64,000 nt of DNA, from NCBI GenBank assembly GCA_963846715.1, contig CAWJXA010000002.1, positions 620,001 to 684,000 on the forward strand. The letters run 5' to 3'. The first letter of the stretch is position 1. Every line of letters starts with the position of its first letter. Below are positions 56,281 through 64,000 of this stretch, piece by piece. A program made the position numbers and the translations under genes. The stretch comes from Bog-257 sp963846715. GTDB lineage: Bacteria; Acidobacteriota; Terriglobia; Terriglobales; Acidobacteriaceae. The notes under the pieces were generated by a model, which was not told the DNA's origin, ran no database searches, and saw only the letters and a program-made list of their open reading frames with translations.

Positions 56281-56664
56281 TTGGACAAAGCCCTCCGCAT
56301 CTACGCGTGGTTCCTGCTGGTGGTGACCGCACTGCCGGCCGCCGCGCGGCTAGCCAAGCCTCGCGAACTGGCGCGCATTGTTCTGATGCGCTACCAGGAC
56401 CCCAAGCGCCGCAAACGCGCCCGTATCGGTGGGCTGATTTACTTGGGATTGTCGCTAGTCGCTATCCCGTTCTTGCTTCGCGCGCGCATGCACCAGGAGC
56501 GCTGGCTGGTGATGGCGGTGCTGGTCGGCATGGTTTCGGCGCTGGAGTTCCTGCTCAATAGCCGCCTCTTCAGCGAAGATGACCTCGCCCGCGAGAACCG
56601 CGTCTTCGGCGGGGTCTACGCCTCCATGGCCATCGCCACCGTCTTGTTGCTGATGACCCGATGA
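56281..56664 (+). CDS. small four-helix membrane protein
   Basis: 127 aa with four hydrophobic helices (YAWFLLVVTALPAAARLA, IGGLIYLGLSLVAIPFLLRA, LVMAVLVGMVSALEFLL and VYASMAIATVLLLM) and a basic loop (DPKRRKRARIG). Family not recognised. It overlaps rsmE by four bases (ATGA), so it is probably cotranscribed with it. TTG start at 56281 is uncertain, with no good ribosome site. Confidence 0.6.
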   Translation: MDKALRIYAWFLLVVTALPAAARLAKPRELARIVLMRYQDPKRRKRARIGGLIYLGLSLVAIPFLLRARMHQERWLVMAVLVGMVSALEFLLNSRLFSEDDLARENRVFGGVYASMAIATVLLLMTR

Positions 56665-57440
56665 CGCGACGCCGCTGGATTGCCGACGAGTACTCCCGCG
56701 ATGGCGCGGCCTTGACTGGCGCGCACGCCGCGCATCTGTCGCGAACCTTGCGTGCGCATGTAGGACAGCGCTTCGAAGTGGCATGCGGCGATCATGTCCG
56801 ACTAGCCACTGTTACCAGCGTGCAAGATGAGCGCGTGGAATTCACCTTGGGCGAAGAAATAACGGCCCGCAAGGCTGTGCCGATTACTTTGCTGCTGGCC
56901 ATCTTCAAGTTCGATCGCATGGAGTGGGCGATTGAAAAGTGTACGGAACTGAACGTCACCACCGTCATCCCCGTGATCGCGCGGCGCACCGAGAAGCATC
57001 TTGCCACGGCTGCAAACAAACGCGTCGAGCGCTGGCGGCGTATCGCTCGCGAAGCGGCCGAGCAGTCGCGCCGGATGTCGCCCCCGGAAATCTTGGAACC
57101 AGCGAAGCTGAAGGAAGCGCTAACCCAGTCAGATCATTGCATGGGTGCGGTTCCGGCCGAGGGTCCCGGTTCGACTCGAGACAGCACGAGTTATTCCGGT
57201 TCCGATCTGCGAATCGTCCTAGCGGAGAGTGAACCTGAAGCCACTCTTCGCGAGGTATTACGTTCGCGCACCGAGCTGCAGTCCGTCGCTCTCGCGGTCG
57301 GCCCCGAAGGCGGCTGGACCACGGATGAGTTGGAACTCTTCGAACAGTCACAGTGGATCGCCGCATCTTTGGGCGATACCATACTCCGTGCCGAGACCGC
57401 GGCCATCGCAGCCGTAGCCGTAGCGAGGGCGGAGTTTTAG
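56661..57440 (+). CDS. rsmE: 16S rRNA (uracil1498-N3)-methyltransferase
   Basis: 259 aa. An N-terminal PUA-like domain (GAHAAHLSRTLRAHVGQRFE) is followed by the SPOUT trefoil-knot domain: FKFDRMEWAIEKCTELNVT, ARRTEKH, and the signature LAVGPEGGWTTDELELF with LGDTILRAETAAIAAVAV. It methylates U1498 of the small ribosomal RNA using SAM. ATG overlaps the preceding stop. Complete and normal length. Confidence 0.93.
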   Translation: MTRRRWIADEYSRDGAALTGAHAAHLSRTLRAHVGQRFEVACGDHVRLATVTSVQDERVEFTLGEEITARKAVPITLLLAIFKFDRMEWAIEKCTELNVTTVIPVIARRTEKHLATAANKRVERWRRIAREAAEQSRRMSPPEILEPAKLKEALTQSDHCMGAVPAEGPGSTRDSTSYSGSDLRIVLAESEPEATLREVLRSRTELQSVALAVGPEGGWTTDELELFEQSQWIAASLGDTILRAETAAIAAVAVARAEF

Positions 57441-57693
57441 CGCATCCTCGGCTTCTGCCTGACATTTTGAATCTCGGAGGGAGGCTTCGGCACCCAATAG
57501 TAGTAAGCCGAGAAGCGTTCCTCGTAGCCTTAGGGGTTATGGTCCTCAACCAGGCCAACACGTGCTCTCGATGCAAGGTTGGCGCCAGCCTTCACACTTT
57601 GCGCTGTTGTTGTCTTTAACTGATTCTTTGCTCGCCTCCGCTGAATCAAACCGTATATTCACTATTCTCAGGTTAACGATTGGGGAGATCGCC
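57441..57693. other. intergenic before cysK
   Basis: About 250 bases without a gene. A TATATT at 57654-57659 may be a -10, but no good -35 pairs with it. Confidence 0.3.
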
Positions 57694-58659
57694 ATGAAGA
57701 TTGCGAATGACGTTACGGAGTTAATTGGGAACACTCCTCTGGTGCGCCTCAACAAAGTGACTGCCGGATCAAAGGCCATCGTAGTGGCGAAGCTGGAAAG
57801 CCAAAATCCAGTCTCCAGCGTAAAAGATCGCATCGGCGTCAGTATGATTAACGAGGCCGAACGGGCGGGCAAAATTCAACCCGGCAAGACCGTTTTGATC
57901 GAGCCAACCAGCGGCAACACCGGGATTGCGCTCGCGTTTGTTGCCGCGGTGAAAGGCTATAAATTGATCCTGACGATGCCCGATACGATGAGCCTGGAGC
58001 GCCGTGTGCTGCTGAAGGCGTTCGGCGCGGACATCGTTCTGACGCCCGGTCCGAAGGGGATGAAGGCGGCAATTGCCAAAGCCGATGAGTTACTCGCTAA
58101 AACGCCCAACGGTTATATGCTGCAGCAGTTCGACAATCCGGCAAATCCCAAGATTCACCGCGAGACGACCGGGCCGGAAATCTGGAACGATACCGATGGC
58201 AAGGTGGACATCCTAATCTCGGGCATCGGCACGGGCGGCACCCTCACTGGAGTCTGCGAATACATCAAGCCGAAGAAACCATCGTTCAAAGCCATCGCGG
58301 TGGAACCGACAGAAAGTCCCGTGCTCTCGGGAGGACAGCCCAGTCCGCACAAGATTCAAGGTATCGGCGCAGGTTTTGTGCCGAGTATTTTGCGTACCGA
58401 CTACATCGACGAAATCATCCAGGTATCGAGCGAGGATGCCCTGGCGATGGCGCGGCGATTGCCCAAAGAGGAAGGCCTTCTGGTTGGCATCTCGTCAGGA
58501 GCGGCGGTAGTGGCAGCGCTGCGAGTTGCCGCACGCGACGAAAACGCCGGCAAGCTGATTGTGGTGATTATTCCGTCGTTCGGCGAACGGTATCTCAGCA
58601 GCCTGCTATTCGATCAGTTGCGCAACGAGTCGATGGCCATGGTGGCGGAAGGTATTTAA
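57694..58659 (+). CDS. cysK: cysteine synthase A
   Basis: 321 aa PLP enzyme. ELIGNTPLVRLN at the start, the PLP Lys in NPVSSVKDRIG (about residue 44), the TSGNTGIAL substrate loop, GIGTGGTLTG phosphate cup and GISSGAAV. It turns O-acetylserine and sulfide into cysteine. ATG 57694 has GGGGAGA upstream; the open frame above it is not conserved. cysE, the source of O-acetylserine, follows after two bases. Confidence 0.95.
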   Translation: MKIANDVTELIGNTPLVRLNKVTAGSKAIVVAKLESQNPVSSVKDRIGVSMINEAERAGKIQPGKTVLIEPTSGNTGIALAFVAAVKGYKLILTMPDTMSLERRVLLKAFGADIVLTPGPKGMKAAIAKADELLAKTPNGYMLQQFDNPANPKIHRETTGPEIWNDTDGKVDILISGIGTGGTLTGVCEYIKPKKPSFKAIAVEPTESPVLSGGQPSPHKIQGIGAGFVPSILRTDYIDEIIQVSSEDALAMARRLPKEEGLLVGISSGAAVVAALRVAARDENAGKLIVVIIPSFGERYLSSLLFDQLRNESMAMVAEGI

Positions 58660-58661
58660 AC

Positions 58662-59360
58662 ATGTTTGCATCCATGCGCGAGGACATCGCCGCGGTCAAA
58701 GACCGCGATCCCGCGGCTAAGTCCTCGCTCGAAATCGTACTGCTCTACTCCGGGCTGCACGCGCTCTGGGGCTTCCGCTTCCATCACTGGCTGTGGATTC
58801 ATGGCTGGCAGTTTTCTGCCCGTTTCCTTTCGCAAGTCGCTCGGCTCATCACTGGCATCGAGATCCATCCCGGCGCCACCATTGGCCGACGCCTGTTCAT
58901 CGATCACGGAATGGGCGCGGTCATCGGCGAGACCACGATCGTAGGCGACGACGTCACGTTGTACCAAGGCGTCACCTTGGGCGGCACCGGCAAGGAACAC
59001 GGCAAACGGCATCCCACCATCGGCAACAACGTCGTGGTGGGGGCGGGAGCCAAAATTCTGGGCAACATCAGGGTTGGAGACAATTGCCGCATCGGCGCCG
59101 GTTCGGTGGTGCTGCGCGATGTGCCCGACGACTCCACTGTGGTCGGCGTGCCCGGGCATATCGTATTGCGCGAAGGCAAGCGCGTGGTGATCATCGATCC
59201 CAAACAGATCAACGATCCGCTGTCGGAGGCGCTCTCGGCGGTGGCCAACGAAGTCAAGATACTGAAGGAGGAAGTCTGCCGACTGCAAGGCCGCCAACCA
59301 TCGCCGACTAACGGAACCGACAAGCTCCAGCAGGTGATCGAGATGGATTACCAGATCTAA
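58662..59360 (+). CDS. cysE: serine O-acetyltransferase
   Basis: 232 aa, EpsC-like short form. An N-terminal helical part is followed by a left-handed hexapeptide helix (IEIHPGATIGRRLFIDHGMG, VIGETTIVGDDVTLYQGVTL, HPTIGNNVVVGAGAKILGNI) and a tail that may pair with CysK. The active-site His is in FIDHGMGAVIGE. It acetylates serine for CysK and is usually feedback-inhibited by cysteine. Paired in an operon with cysK. Confidence 0.95.
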   Translation: MFASMREDIAAVKDRDPAAKSSLEIVLLYSGLHALWGFRFHHWLWIHGWQFSARFLSQVARLITGIEIHPGATIGRRLFIDHGMGAVIGETTIVGDDVTLYQGVTLGGTGKEHGKRHPTIGNNVVVGAGAKILGNIRVGDNCRIGAGSVVLRDVPDDSTVVGVPGHIVLREGKRVVIIDPKQINDPLSEALSAVANEVKILKEEVCRLQGRQPSPTNGTDKLQQVIEMDYQI

Positions 59361-59408
59361 GGAATGGGAAACGAATGAGCAACTAACATCGACCCAATTC
59401 GATACGCC

Positions 59409-59996
59409 TCACTTCACCGGCGGCGGCGTATGCGTCAACTCCACATCGATGGTGATTGCGATGTCGTCGCCCACCGCGGTTGGATTTCCATTCACTCCGA
59501 AATCCTTACGATTGATCTTCGTGCTCGCCGATGCGCCCATGTGCAACTTGTCCCGTGGATCCTTCATCGGTTCTGAGGGCCCATCGACGTCCAACACAAC
59601 CTGCTTCGTAACCCCGTGAATAGTGAGGTCGCCCGTCACTTTGAGCTTTCCGGAGCCGGCAGCTTCCACGTGCGTGGACTTGAAAGTCAGCGTTGGATAT
59701 TTGGCAACGTCGAAGAAGTTGGGGCTGCGCAAATCGTTGTCGCGCATTTGCACTCGCGTATCGACGGAATTGGCGTCGATGGTGACATCGATTACGGTTT
59801 TGCTGGGATCGGAAGGGTCATACACCACCGTGCCGGACGCTTTGGTGAACGCACCGCGGACCGTGGATATCCCCAGGTGACGCACCGAGAACTGTGCCGC
59901 GGTGTGGTTCGGATCGATCTGCCAGGTGGTTACTTCAGCCGCCGCGGAAATGGCGAGCGCGAATGTAGCGGTCAGGATGAGTAGTAAACGAGACAT
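59409..59996 (-). CDS. YceI-family secreted protein
   Basis: 195 aa. A signal peptide (LLLILTATFALAISAAA) precedes the eight-strand YceI lipocalin-like barrel, starting with WQIDPNHTAAQFSVRHLGIS, then RSPNFFDVAKYPTLTFKSTH and GDLTIHGVTKQVVLDV. The family binds isoprenoid-type lipids such as polyprenyl chains. Free-standing gene. Confidence 0.9.
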   Translation of the reverse strand: MSRLLLILTATFALAISAAAEVTTWQIDPNHTAAQFSVRHLGISTVRGAFTKASGTVVYDPSDPSKTVIDVTIDANSVDTRVQMRDNDLRSPNFFDVAKYPTLTFKSTHVEAAGSGKLKVTGDLTIHGVTKQVVLDVDGPSEPMKDPRDKLHMGASASTKINRKDFGVNGNPTAVGDDIAITIDVELTHTPPPVK

Positions 59997-60027
59997 CCGA
60001 TGAGTATAACAACCGGCATCGCCACGC

Positions 60028-61125
60028 CTAGTCCACCCAATCGGCTATGAAGATGTTGGTTTCGTGCGGCACTTTGCCGTTACGATTCGAGGCCCAGACC
60101 AGGCGCTTGCCATCGGAAGTAAACATAGGAAAGGCGTCAAAGTCAGGGTAAAACGTAATGCGCTGCTGCCCGGTTCCGTCGACGTTGATGATATAGAGAT
60201 CGAAGGCGCGTCCGCTGTTGGGATCGGCGAGGTTGGAGGCAAAGATGATTCGCTTGCCGTCGGGATGAAAGAAGGGCGCAAAGTTGGCTGCGCCGTTGTG
60301 TGTGACCTGGCGCTTGTTGTTGCCGTCGGCATCCATCACCCAAATCTCAAGATTGCCAGGCCGAATCAAACCCTGGGCGTAGAGCGCTTTGTACTCGGCA
60401 ACCTCCTGCGGGGTCTTGGGATGCTGCGCGCGGTAGACAATCTTCTTGCCATCGGCTGACCAGAACGGCCCGCCATCGTAGCCGAGCTCGTGGGTCAACT
60501 GTTTCACATCGCTGCCGTCGGCGTTCATGGTGTAAATGTCAAGATCGCCATTGCGCGTCGAGGTGAAGACGATCTTCTTGCCATCACGGCTGATGGTTGA
60601 CTCGGCGTTGTATCCGGGCGCGTCAGTCAGCAGTTTGAGATCACTGCCATCGAGCTTGGCGGTGTAGATCTTGTAGGTGTCGTAAATGGGCCACACGTAG
60701 CCCTTCGAATAGTCCGGCTTCGGCGGACACTCGGGGCTGGCGGCATGCGTGGAAGAAAACAGGATGCGATCGCCCGAAGGAAAAATGTAGCTGCAGGTCG
60801 TCCGGCCCTTGCCGGTGCTGACCAGCTTAGGAGTCGCAGGTTTGCCATCTTGCGTGTCGACCGGCATGGTGTAGATCTGATCGCAGGGAACGCCCTCGCC
60901 CTGGTGCTGAAAGCTCAACATGCGATCGTCGGCAGAGAAATAGGCTTCGGCGTTTTGCCCGCCGAACGTGAGCTGGCGAATGTTGCGCAGATGCTTTTCC
61001 TCGCCGGGAGTGAGCAAAGATGGCGTGCCACTTTGAGCTGCGGAGGATTGCTGAGCGAGAAGCGATGTCGCCGCAATCAGAACGAGCATCGCGATGGTGA
61101 AAGTACGCGAAAAATTGAAAGCCAT
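60028..61125 (-). CDS. TolB-type PD40 beta-propeller, secreted
   Basis: 365 aa. Signal peptide (TIAMLVLIAATSLLAQ), then six WD40-like PD40 repeats, each with an SADGKKI or SRDGKKIVFTSTRNGD motif. Likely a periplasmic propeller of unknown partner, comparable to TolB but without its N-terminal domain and not near tol genes. ATG 61125 with GAGGTAG upstream; an earlier start at 61167 would add a hydrophilic stretch before the leader. Confidence 0.82.
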   Translation of the reverse strand: MAFNFSRTFTIAMLVLIAATSLLAQQSSAAQSGTPSLLTPGEEKHLRNIRQLTFGGQNAEAYFSADDRMLSFQHQGEGVPCDQIYTMPVDTQDGKPATPKLVSTGKGRTTCSYIFPSGDRILFSSTHAASPECPPKPDYSKGYVWPIYDTYKIYTAKLDGSDLKLLTDAPGYNAESTISRDGKKIVFTSTRNGDLDIYTMNADGSDVKQLTHELGYDGGPFWSADGKKIVYRAQHPKTPQEVAEYKALYAQGLIRPGNLEIWVMDADGNNKRQVTHNGAANFAPFFHPDGKRIIFASNLADPNSGRAFDLYIINVDGTGQQRITFYPDFDAFPMFTSDGKRLVWASNRNGKVPHETNIFIADWVD

Positions 61126-61245
61126 CAAGAAACTACCTCGCCAGTTTTCGTCACTGCAACTCCCCAACCCTAATCTGTCATCCTGAGCAGAGGTCCGTCC
61201 GCTTATGGCGCATCTGAAAGTGCGCCCCTTCGAAGCACGCTGATT

Positions 61246-63111
61246 CTACTTCCGTTGCTCTAACTTCACGCTGGCGGTAATCGGTTTCCCGTCGCGCAGC
61301 ACTCGTACCTCCACCACCTCGCCTACCTTACTGCGACGGAGCGCGTCGGTGAAGTCGTACAGATTGTGAATCGGCTTGTCTCCGAACTGCACCAGGATAT
61401 CGCCCGCTTTCAACCCGGCCTTCGCCGCCGGCGATCCCGGCCGAACATCGGAGAAGCGCACTCCGTCTTTCACTTCTCCGAAGTCGGGAATGGATCCGAA
61501 GTACGGCCCGTAGCCTGCGCCACCACTACTCACGGGTTTGTCTTCCACTACGGTGACGAAGGTCGGCCGCGAGGGAGCATCCGCCAACTGCAACGCCACG
61601 TCTCCAACCAGATCAACCAACTGCGCCGCTGACGCCGCGTTGATTTTGTCCCAAGTGTCGGAGGGCTTGTGATAATCCGAGTGCAGTCCCGAGAAGAAGA
61701 ACAGCACTGGAATTTTTTTCGCCACGAACGAAGTGTGATCGCTGGCGGCGTATCCACCCGCGGAATACTCGATCTTGAAATCTGTTTCCTGCTTCTGCGC
61801 CTGTTCCAAGATCGCCTTGAACGTCGATCCGGTGCCGACACCGCCGATATAAACCTTGTTGTCCTTGATGCGCCCGATCATGTCCATATTCAGCATAGCG
61901 ACGCACTTGTCCAGCGGCAGCGTCGGTTCCTTCACCCACTCTGCCGAACCCAGCAATCCAAGCTCCTCCCCGGAGAATGACATGAACAAAATGCCGCGGT
62001 CGAGCTGCCCTTTCATGGGCGCGAACAAGCGCGCCAGCTCCAGGACCCCCGCTGTTCCGGAAGCGTTGTCGTCGGCACCGGGATGGATCTGCCCAATCTG
62101 TGACGGAGCCAGTGAGTTGGAATCGCCGCGCCCCAGGTGATCGTAATGCGCACCGATGATGACGTACTCATCGGTCTTGCCGGGAAGATAGGCGAGAACA
62201 TTGTCGACCCGCGCATGTGTGGCCTCGATGTCCACCTTCAAAGACAACTCCAGCGTTGCTGGAAACGCGAATGAGTCCGGCTTGCCGAGGTGATTGATCT
62301 GCTGCTGCGCGCCAAGCAGCGACTTGCCGGCGACCGCGAACCAGCTTTCAGCGACGGCATTCTTCACCTGCAGCAGCATGATGCCGACGTCCTGCGGCCC
62401 GCTGACTCCGCCAAAGCGCATCAGCAGGTCCTCTTCGCCGTCGGCAAGTTTTCCATTGACCACAATCACCGCCTTGGCCCCGTGATTGCGCGCGTTGATC
62501 GCCTTGGTAATCAGCTGGGAATGCTGCGTCAGCCCGTGCTGGCCGCTTTTCACGCCAAACACGTCCGGCTCATAGCGCAACACAACGACGATCTTGTCCT
62601 TCACATCCAGACCGGCGTAGTCGTCATATCCAAATTCATCGGCGGACGCGCCATAACCGGCAAAGACCACCGGGGCGGTCAGTGAGCCGGAAGACGAGAA
62701 ACTGACCGGCACGAAATCCTGGTTCAAGGTCAGCGGCTGTTTCTTCTTACCGGCTTCGTCCACCACGAATTCATTGTCCGACTTTAACTTCGCACCCGTG
62801 GTCACGGTGAACGGCTGCAGGTAGCCGTCTGTGCCAGCGGGTTTGAGTCCTAGGCTCTTGTAGCGGTGCTCGAGGAATTTAGTGGCCCGCTCCAGTCCCT
62901 TGGTTCCAGCGCCACGTCCTTCCATGTCGGGAGCTGAGAGCGTTTTGATGTCGTTGAGATAACGCGTGGAATCGGCAGGGCCGAGCGACGGTGCGGTCCC
63001 GGCGGCCAGCAGCGAGAAGGCCAGGACCACGCAAAACATGGCCCGGCGGATTCGCAACGCGTCGGGCTTCGACACAATGGTGCGCGATAACAAAGAAATT
63101 TTGGCGGGCAT
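61246..63111 (-). CDS. M28 zinc aminopeptidase with PA insert and PDZ domain
   Basis: About 621 aa, exported. The M28 core has the metal ligands in GAHYDHLG, GADDNASGTAGVLEL, FSGEELGLLGS, MLNMDMIGR and SDHTSF; an inserted protease-associated region lies at about residues 115-275 and a C-terminal PDZ (RFSDVRPGSPAAKAGLKAGD) ends the protein. It is a periplasmic or secreted broad peptidase. The frame is open to 63153; ATG 63111 begins a signal-like segment. Confidence 0.9.
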   Translation of the reverse strand: MPAKISLLSRTIVSKPDALRIRRAMFCVVLAFSLLAAGTAPSLGPADSTRYLNDIKTLSAPDMEGRGAGTKGLERATKFLEHRYKSLGLKPAGTDGYLQPFTVTTGAKLKSDNEFVVDEAGKKKQPLTLNQDFVPVSFSSSGSLTAPVVFAGYGASADEFGYDDYAGLDVKDKIVVVLRYEPDVFGVKSGQHGLTQHSQLITKAINARNHGAKAVIVVNGKLADGEEDLLMRFGGVSGPQDVGIMLLQVKNAVAESWFAVAGKSLLGAQQQINHLGKPDSFAFPATLELSLKVDIEATHARVDNVLAYLPGKTDEYVIIGAHYDHLGRGDSNSLAPSQIGQIHPGADDNASGTAGVLELARLFAPMKGQLDRGILFMSFSGEELGLLGSAEWVKEPTLPLDKCVAMLNMDMIGRIKDNKVYIGGVGTGSTFKAILEQAQKQETDFKIEYSAGGYAASDHTSFVAKKIPVLFFFSGLHSDYHKPSDTWDKINAASAAQLVDLVGDVALQLADAPSRPTFVTVVEDKPVSSGGAGYGPYFGSIPDFGEVKDGVRFSDVRPGSPAAKAGLKAGDILVQFGDKPIHNLYDFTDALRRSKVGEVVEVRVLRDGKPITASVKLEQRK

Positions 63112-63223
63112 GGGTAGCGCCCGAATCGTACTCAGGGGGATAAGGTGTGTCAATGCGAGCAGGGACTTGGCTGCCTGGAATTTTCAGGCACGCGCCAGCC
63201 GGACTGTGTATCATGCTGGGAAC

Positions 63224-63379
63224 ATGAAGAAGAAAAAAATCGACCCCGTCGCTTATGCAGCCAAGGTACGGAAAGATGCGGACAGGATGCAGGCCATGAG
63301 CGAGGCATTCGGTTCGCACGAGCCCATAGCCCCTGAACGTAAAAGCAAAACCGCCACGCGAAAGCGCAGCAAAGGTTAG
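63224..63379 (+). CDS. small basic protein, unknown
   Basis: 51 aa, with Lys/Arg-rich ends (MKKKKID and RKSKTATRKRSKG). It has 15 Lys or Arg and no membrane or signal segment. ATG preceded by a weak GGGAAC. Too small to classify; it might bind nucleic acid or ribosomes. Divergent from the M28 gene. Confidence 0.4.
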   Translation: MKKKKIDPVAYAAKVRKDADRMQAMSEAFGSHEPIAPERKSKTATRKRSKG

Positions 63380-63438
63380 GCTTCATTCTTGTCCGGAGGG
63401 AAGACCGCTGTCCTCCGACCTAGGGCCTGGCTACGCCA

Positions 63439-64000
63439 TCAACACCCGGCCCCACTTTTCCCGTTACGCCCACTTCCCTGCCGCTTTCCCATCAGCGCCG
63501 AGTGGTTTCCGTTGTTCGCCGCGCCACTCAGTACCAGTTGGCAAACGTCGGCGATGTAGTCTTCGCTCAACTGGTCATGGCGAATGAGAAAGCGCATGTA
63601 GATGGCGCCGTAGAGAATGTCGAGCACCAGATCGAGATCGAGGCTGCGCGGAAGCTCACCGCGTTCGATTCCACGTCGAAGCGTCTGGTACGCCTCCTGG
63701 CGCCGTGGCCAGAGAAATCGCTCGCGAAAGGCTTCAATCAAACCGCGATCGGACTGACCGCCGGCAATCACCGCCGCCACAATGCGACCGCGCCGCGAAC
63801 GCAGCACGGCGAGGAATTGGTTCATCTGCAGACTCATGTCCTTGAAGACCGAGCCGCTGTCGGGAAAATGCAACTCCTCTTCGGAGCTGGAGGCAAATGC
63901 ATCGACGACCAAAGCGCCTTTGTCGGGCCACCAGCGATAGACCGTCGTCTTGCCGACTCCGGCGTGCGCCGCGATACCTTCAATCGAGAGATCGGCGAAG
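63439..64000 (-). CDS. TetR-family regulator, 5' end beyond window
   Basis: The frame continues to the window edge. FADLSIEGIAAHAGVGKTTV, then YRWWPDKGALVVDAFA, is the TetR helix-turn-helix. The C-terminal domain (MSLQMNQFLAVLRSRRGRIV, SLDLDLVLDILYGAIYMRFL) is of the TetR_C_11 type. An ATG at 63912 is internal and should not be used as the start. The ligand and target are unknown. Confidence 0.85.
   Translation of the reverse strand, partial: FADLSIEGIAAHAGVGKTTVYRWWPDKGALVVDAFASSSEEELHFPDSGSVFKDMSLQMNQFLAVLRSRRGRIVAAVIAGGQSDRGLIEAFRERFLWPRRQEAYQTLRRGIERGELPRSLDLDLVLDILYGAIYMRFLIRHDQLSEDYIADVCQLVLSGAANNGNHSALMGKRQGSGRNGKSGAGC

Overview
The window looks like chromosomal DNA of a soil-type Gram-negative bacterium, most likely Acidobacteriota (Terriglobia, Koribacter-like). 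This placement is inferred from gene content and is not proven. Supporting traits are outer-membrane genes (decaheme cytochrome plus porin, RND efflux, M23 and TonB-type proteins), a kinase-type TPR protein remnant, a caa3 oxidase operon with a built-in bc complex, frequent GTG/TTG starts, and an HrcA/CIRCE heat-shock operon.

Layout. 0.3-2.9 kb: a secreted BON protein and a CHASE3-PAS histidine kinase. 2.9-7.6 kb: two large membrane proteins, one of them GT39-like, with a polyprenol-phosphate-mannose synthase; together they suggest lipid-linked sugar transfer. 7.9-16.6 kb: one respiratory operon that encodes caa3 oxidase subunits II, I and III, a subunit-IV-like membrane protein, a diheme lipoprotein cytochrome, a Rieske protein, a cytochrome b fused to a heme c domain, and an extended CtaG. 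Quinol could pass electrons to oxygen here without a separate soluble cytochrome c. A tRNA-Ala(CGC) follows. 17.0-19.8 kb: arsenic operon arsR-arsM-arsC-acr3, with overlapping or tightly spaced genes.

19.8-33.1 kb is a damaged region. It contains a secreted protein, a pseudokinase-TM-TonB fusion, a GAF/sigma-54 activator, a STAS protein, a complete RND tripartite pump (MFP, RND, OMF) and two truncated remnants. All carry frameshifts or stops, yet protein similarity continues across the breaks. A perfect sigma-54 promoter lies between the activator and the STAS-RND genes. Many breaks are single inserted bases, so sequencing or assembly error is a serious alternative to real decay.

33.1-40.1 kb: a TlpA thioredoxin and a Cys-rich rhodanese, a secreted protein, a complete IS with a frameshifted transposase, then a decaheme cytochrome and MtrB/DmsF-like porin that could carry electrons across the outer membrane. 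40.1-52.7 kb: mostly intact housekeeping and accessory genes (MOSC, DUF1906, MbfA, UvrD-type helicase-nuclease, Mrp ATPase, Ptb-Buk, M23 peptidase). 53.2-57.4 kb: CIRCE-controlled hrcA-grpE-dnaJ, with dnaJ apparently starting at CTG or ATT, then a membrane protein and rsmE. 57.7-59.4 kb: cysK-cysE. 59.4-64 kb: YceI, a TolB-type propeller, an M28 peptidase with PDZ, a small basic protein and a TetR regulator cut by the window end.
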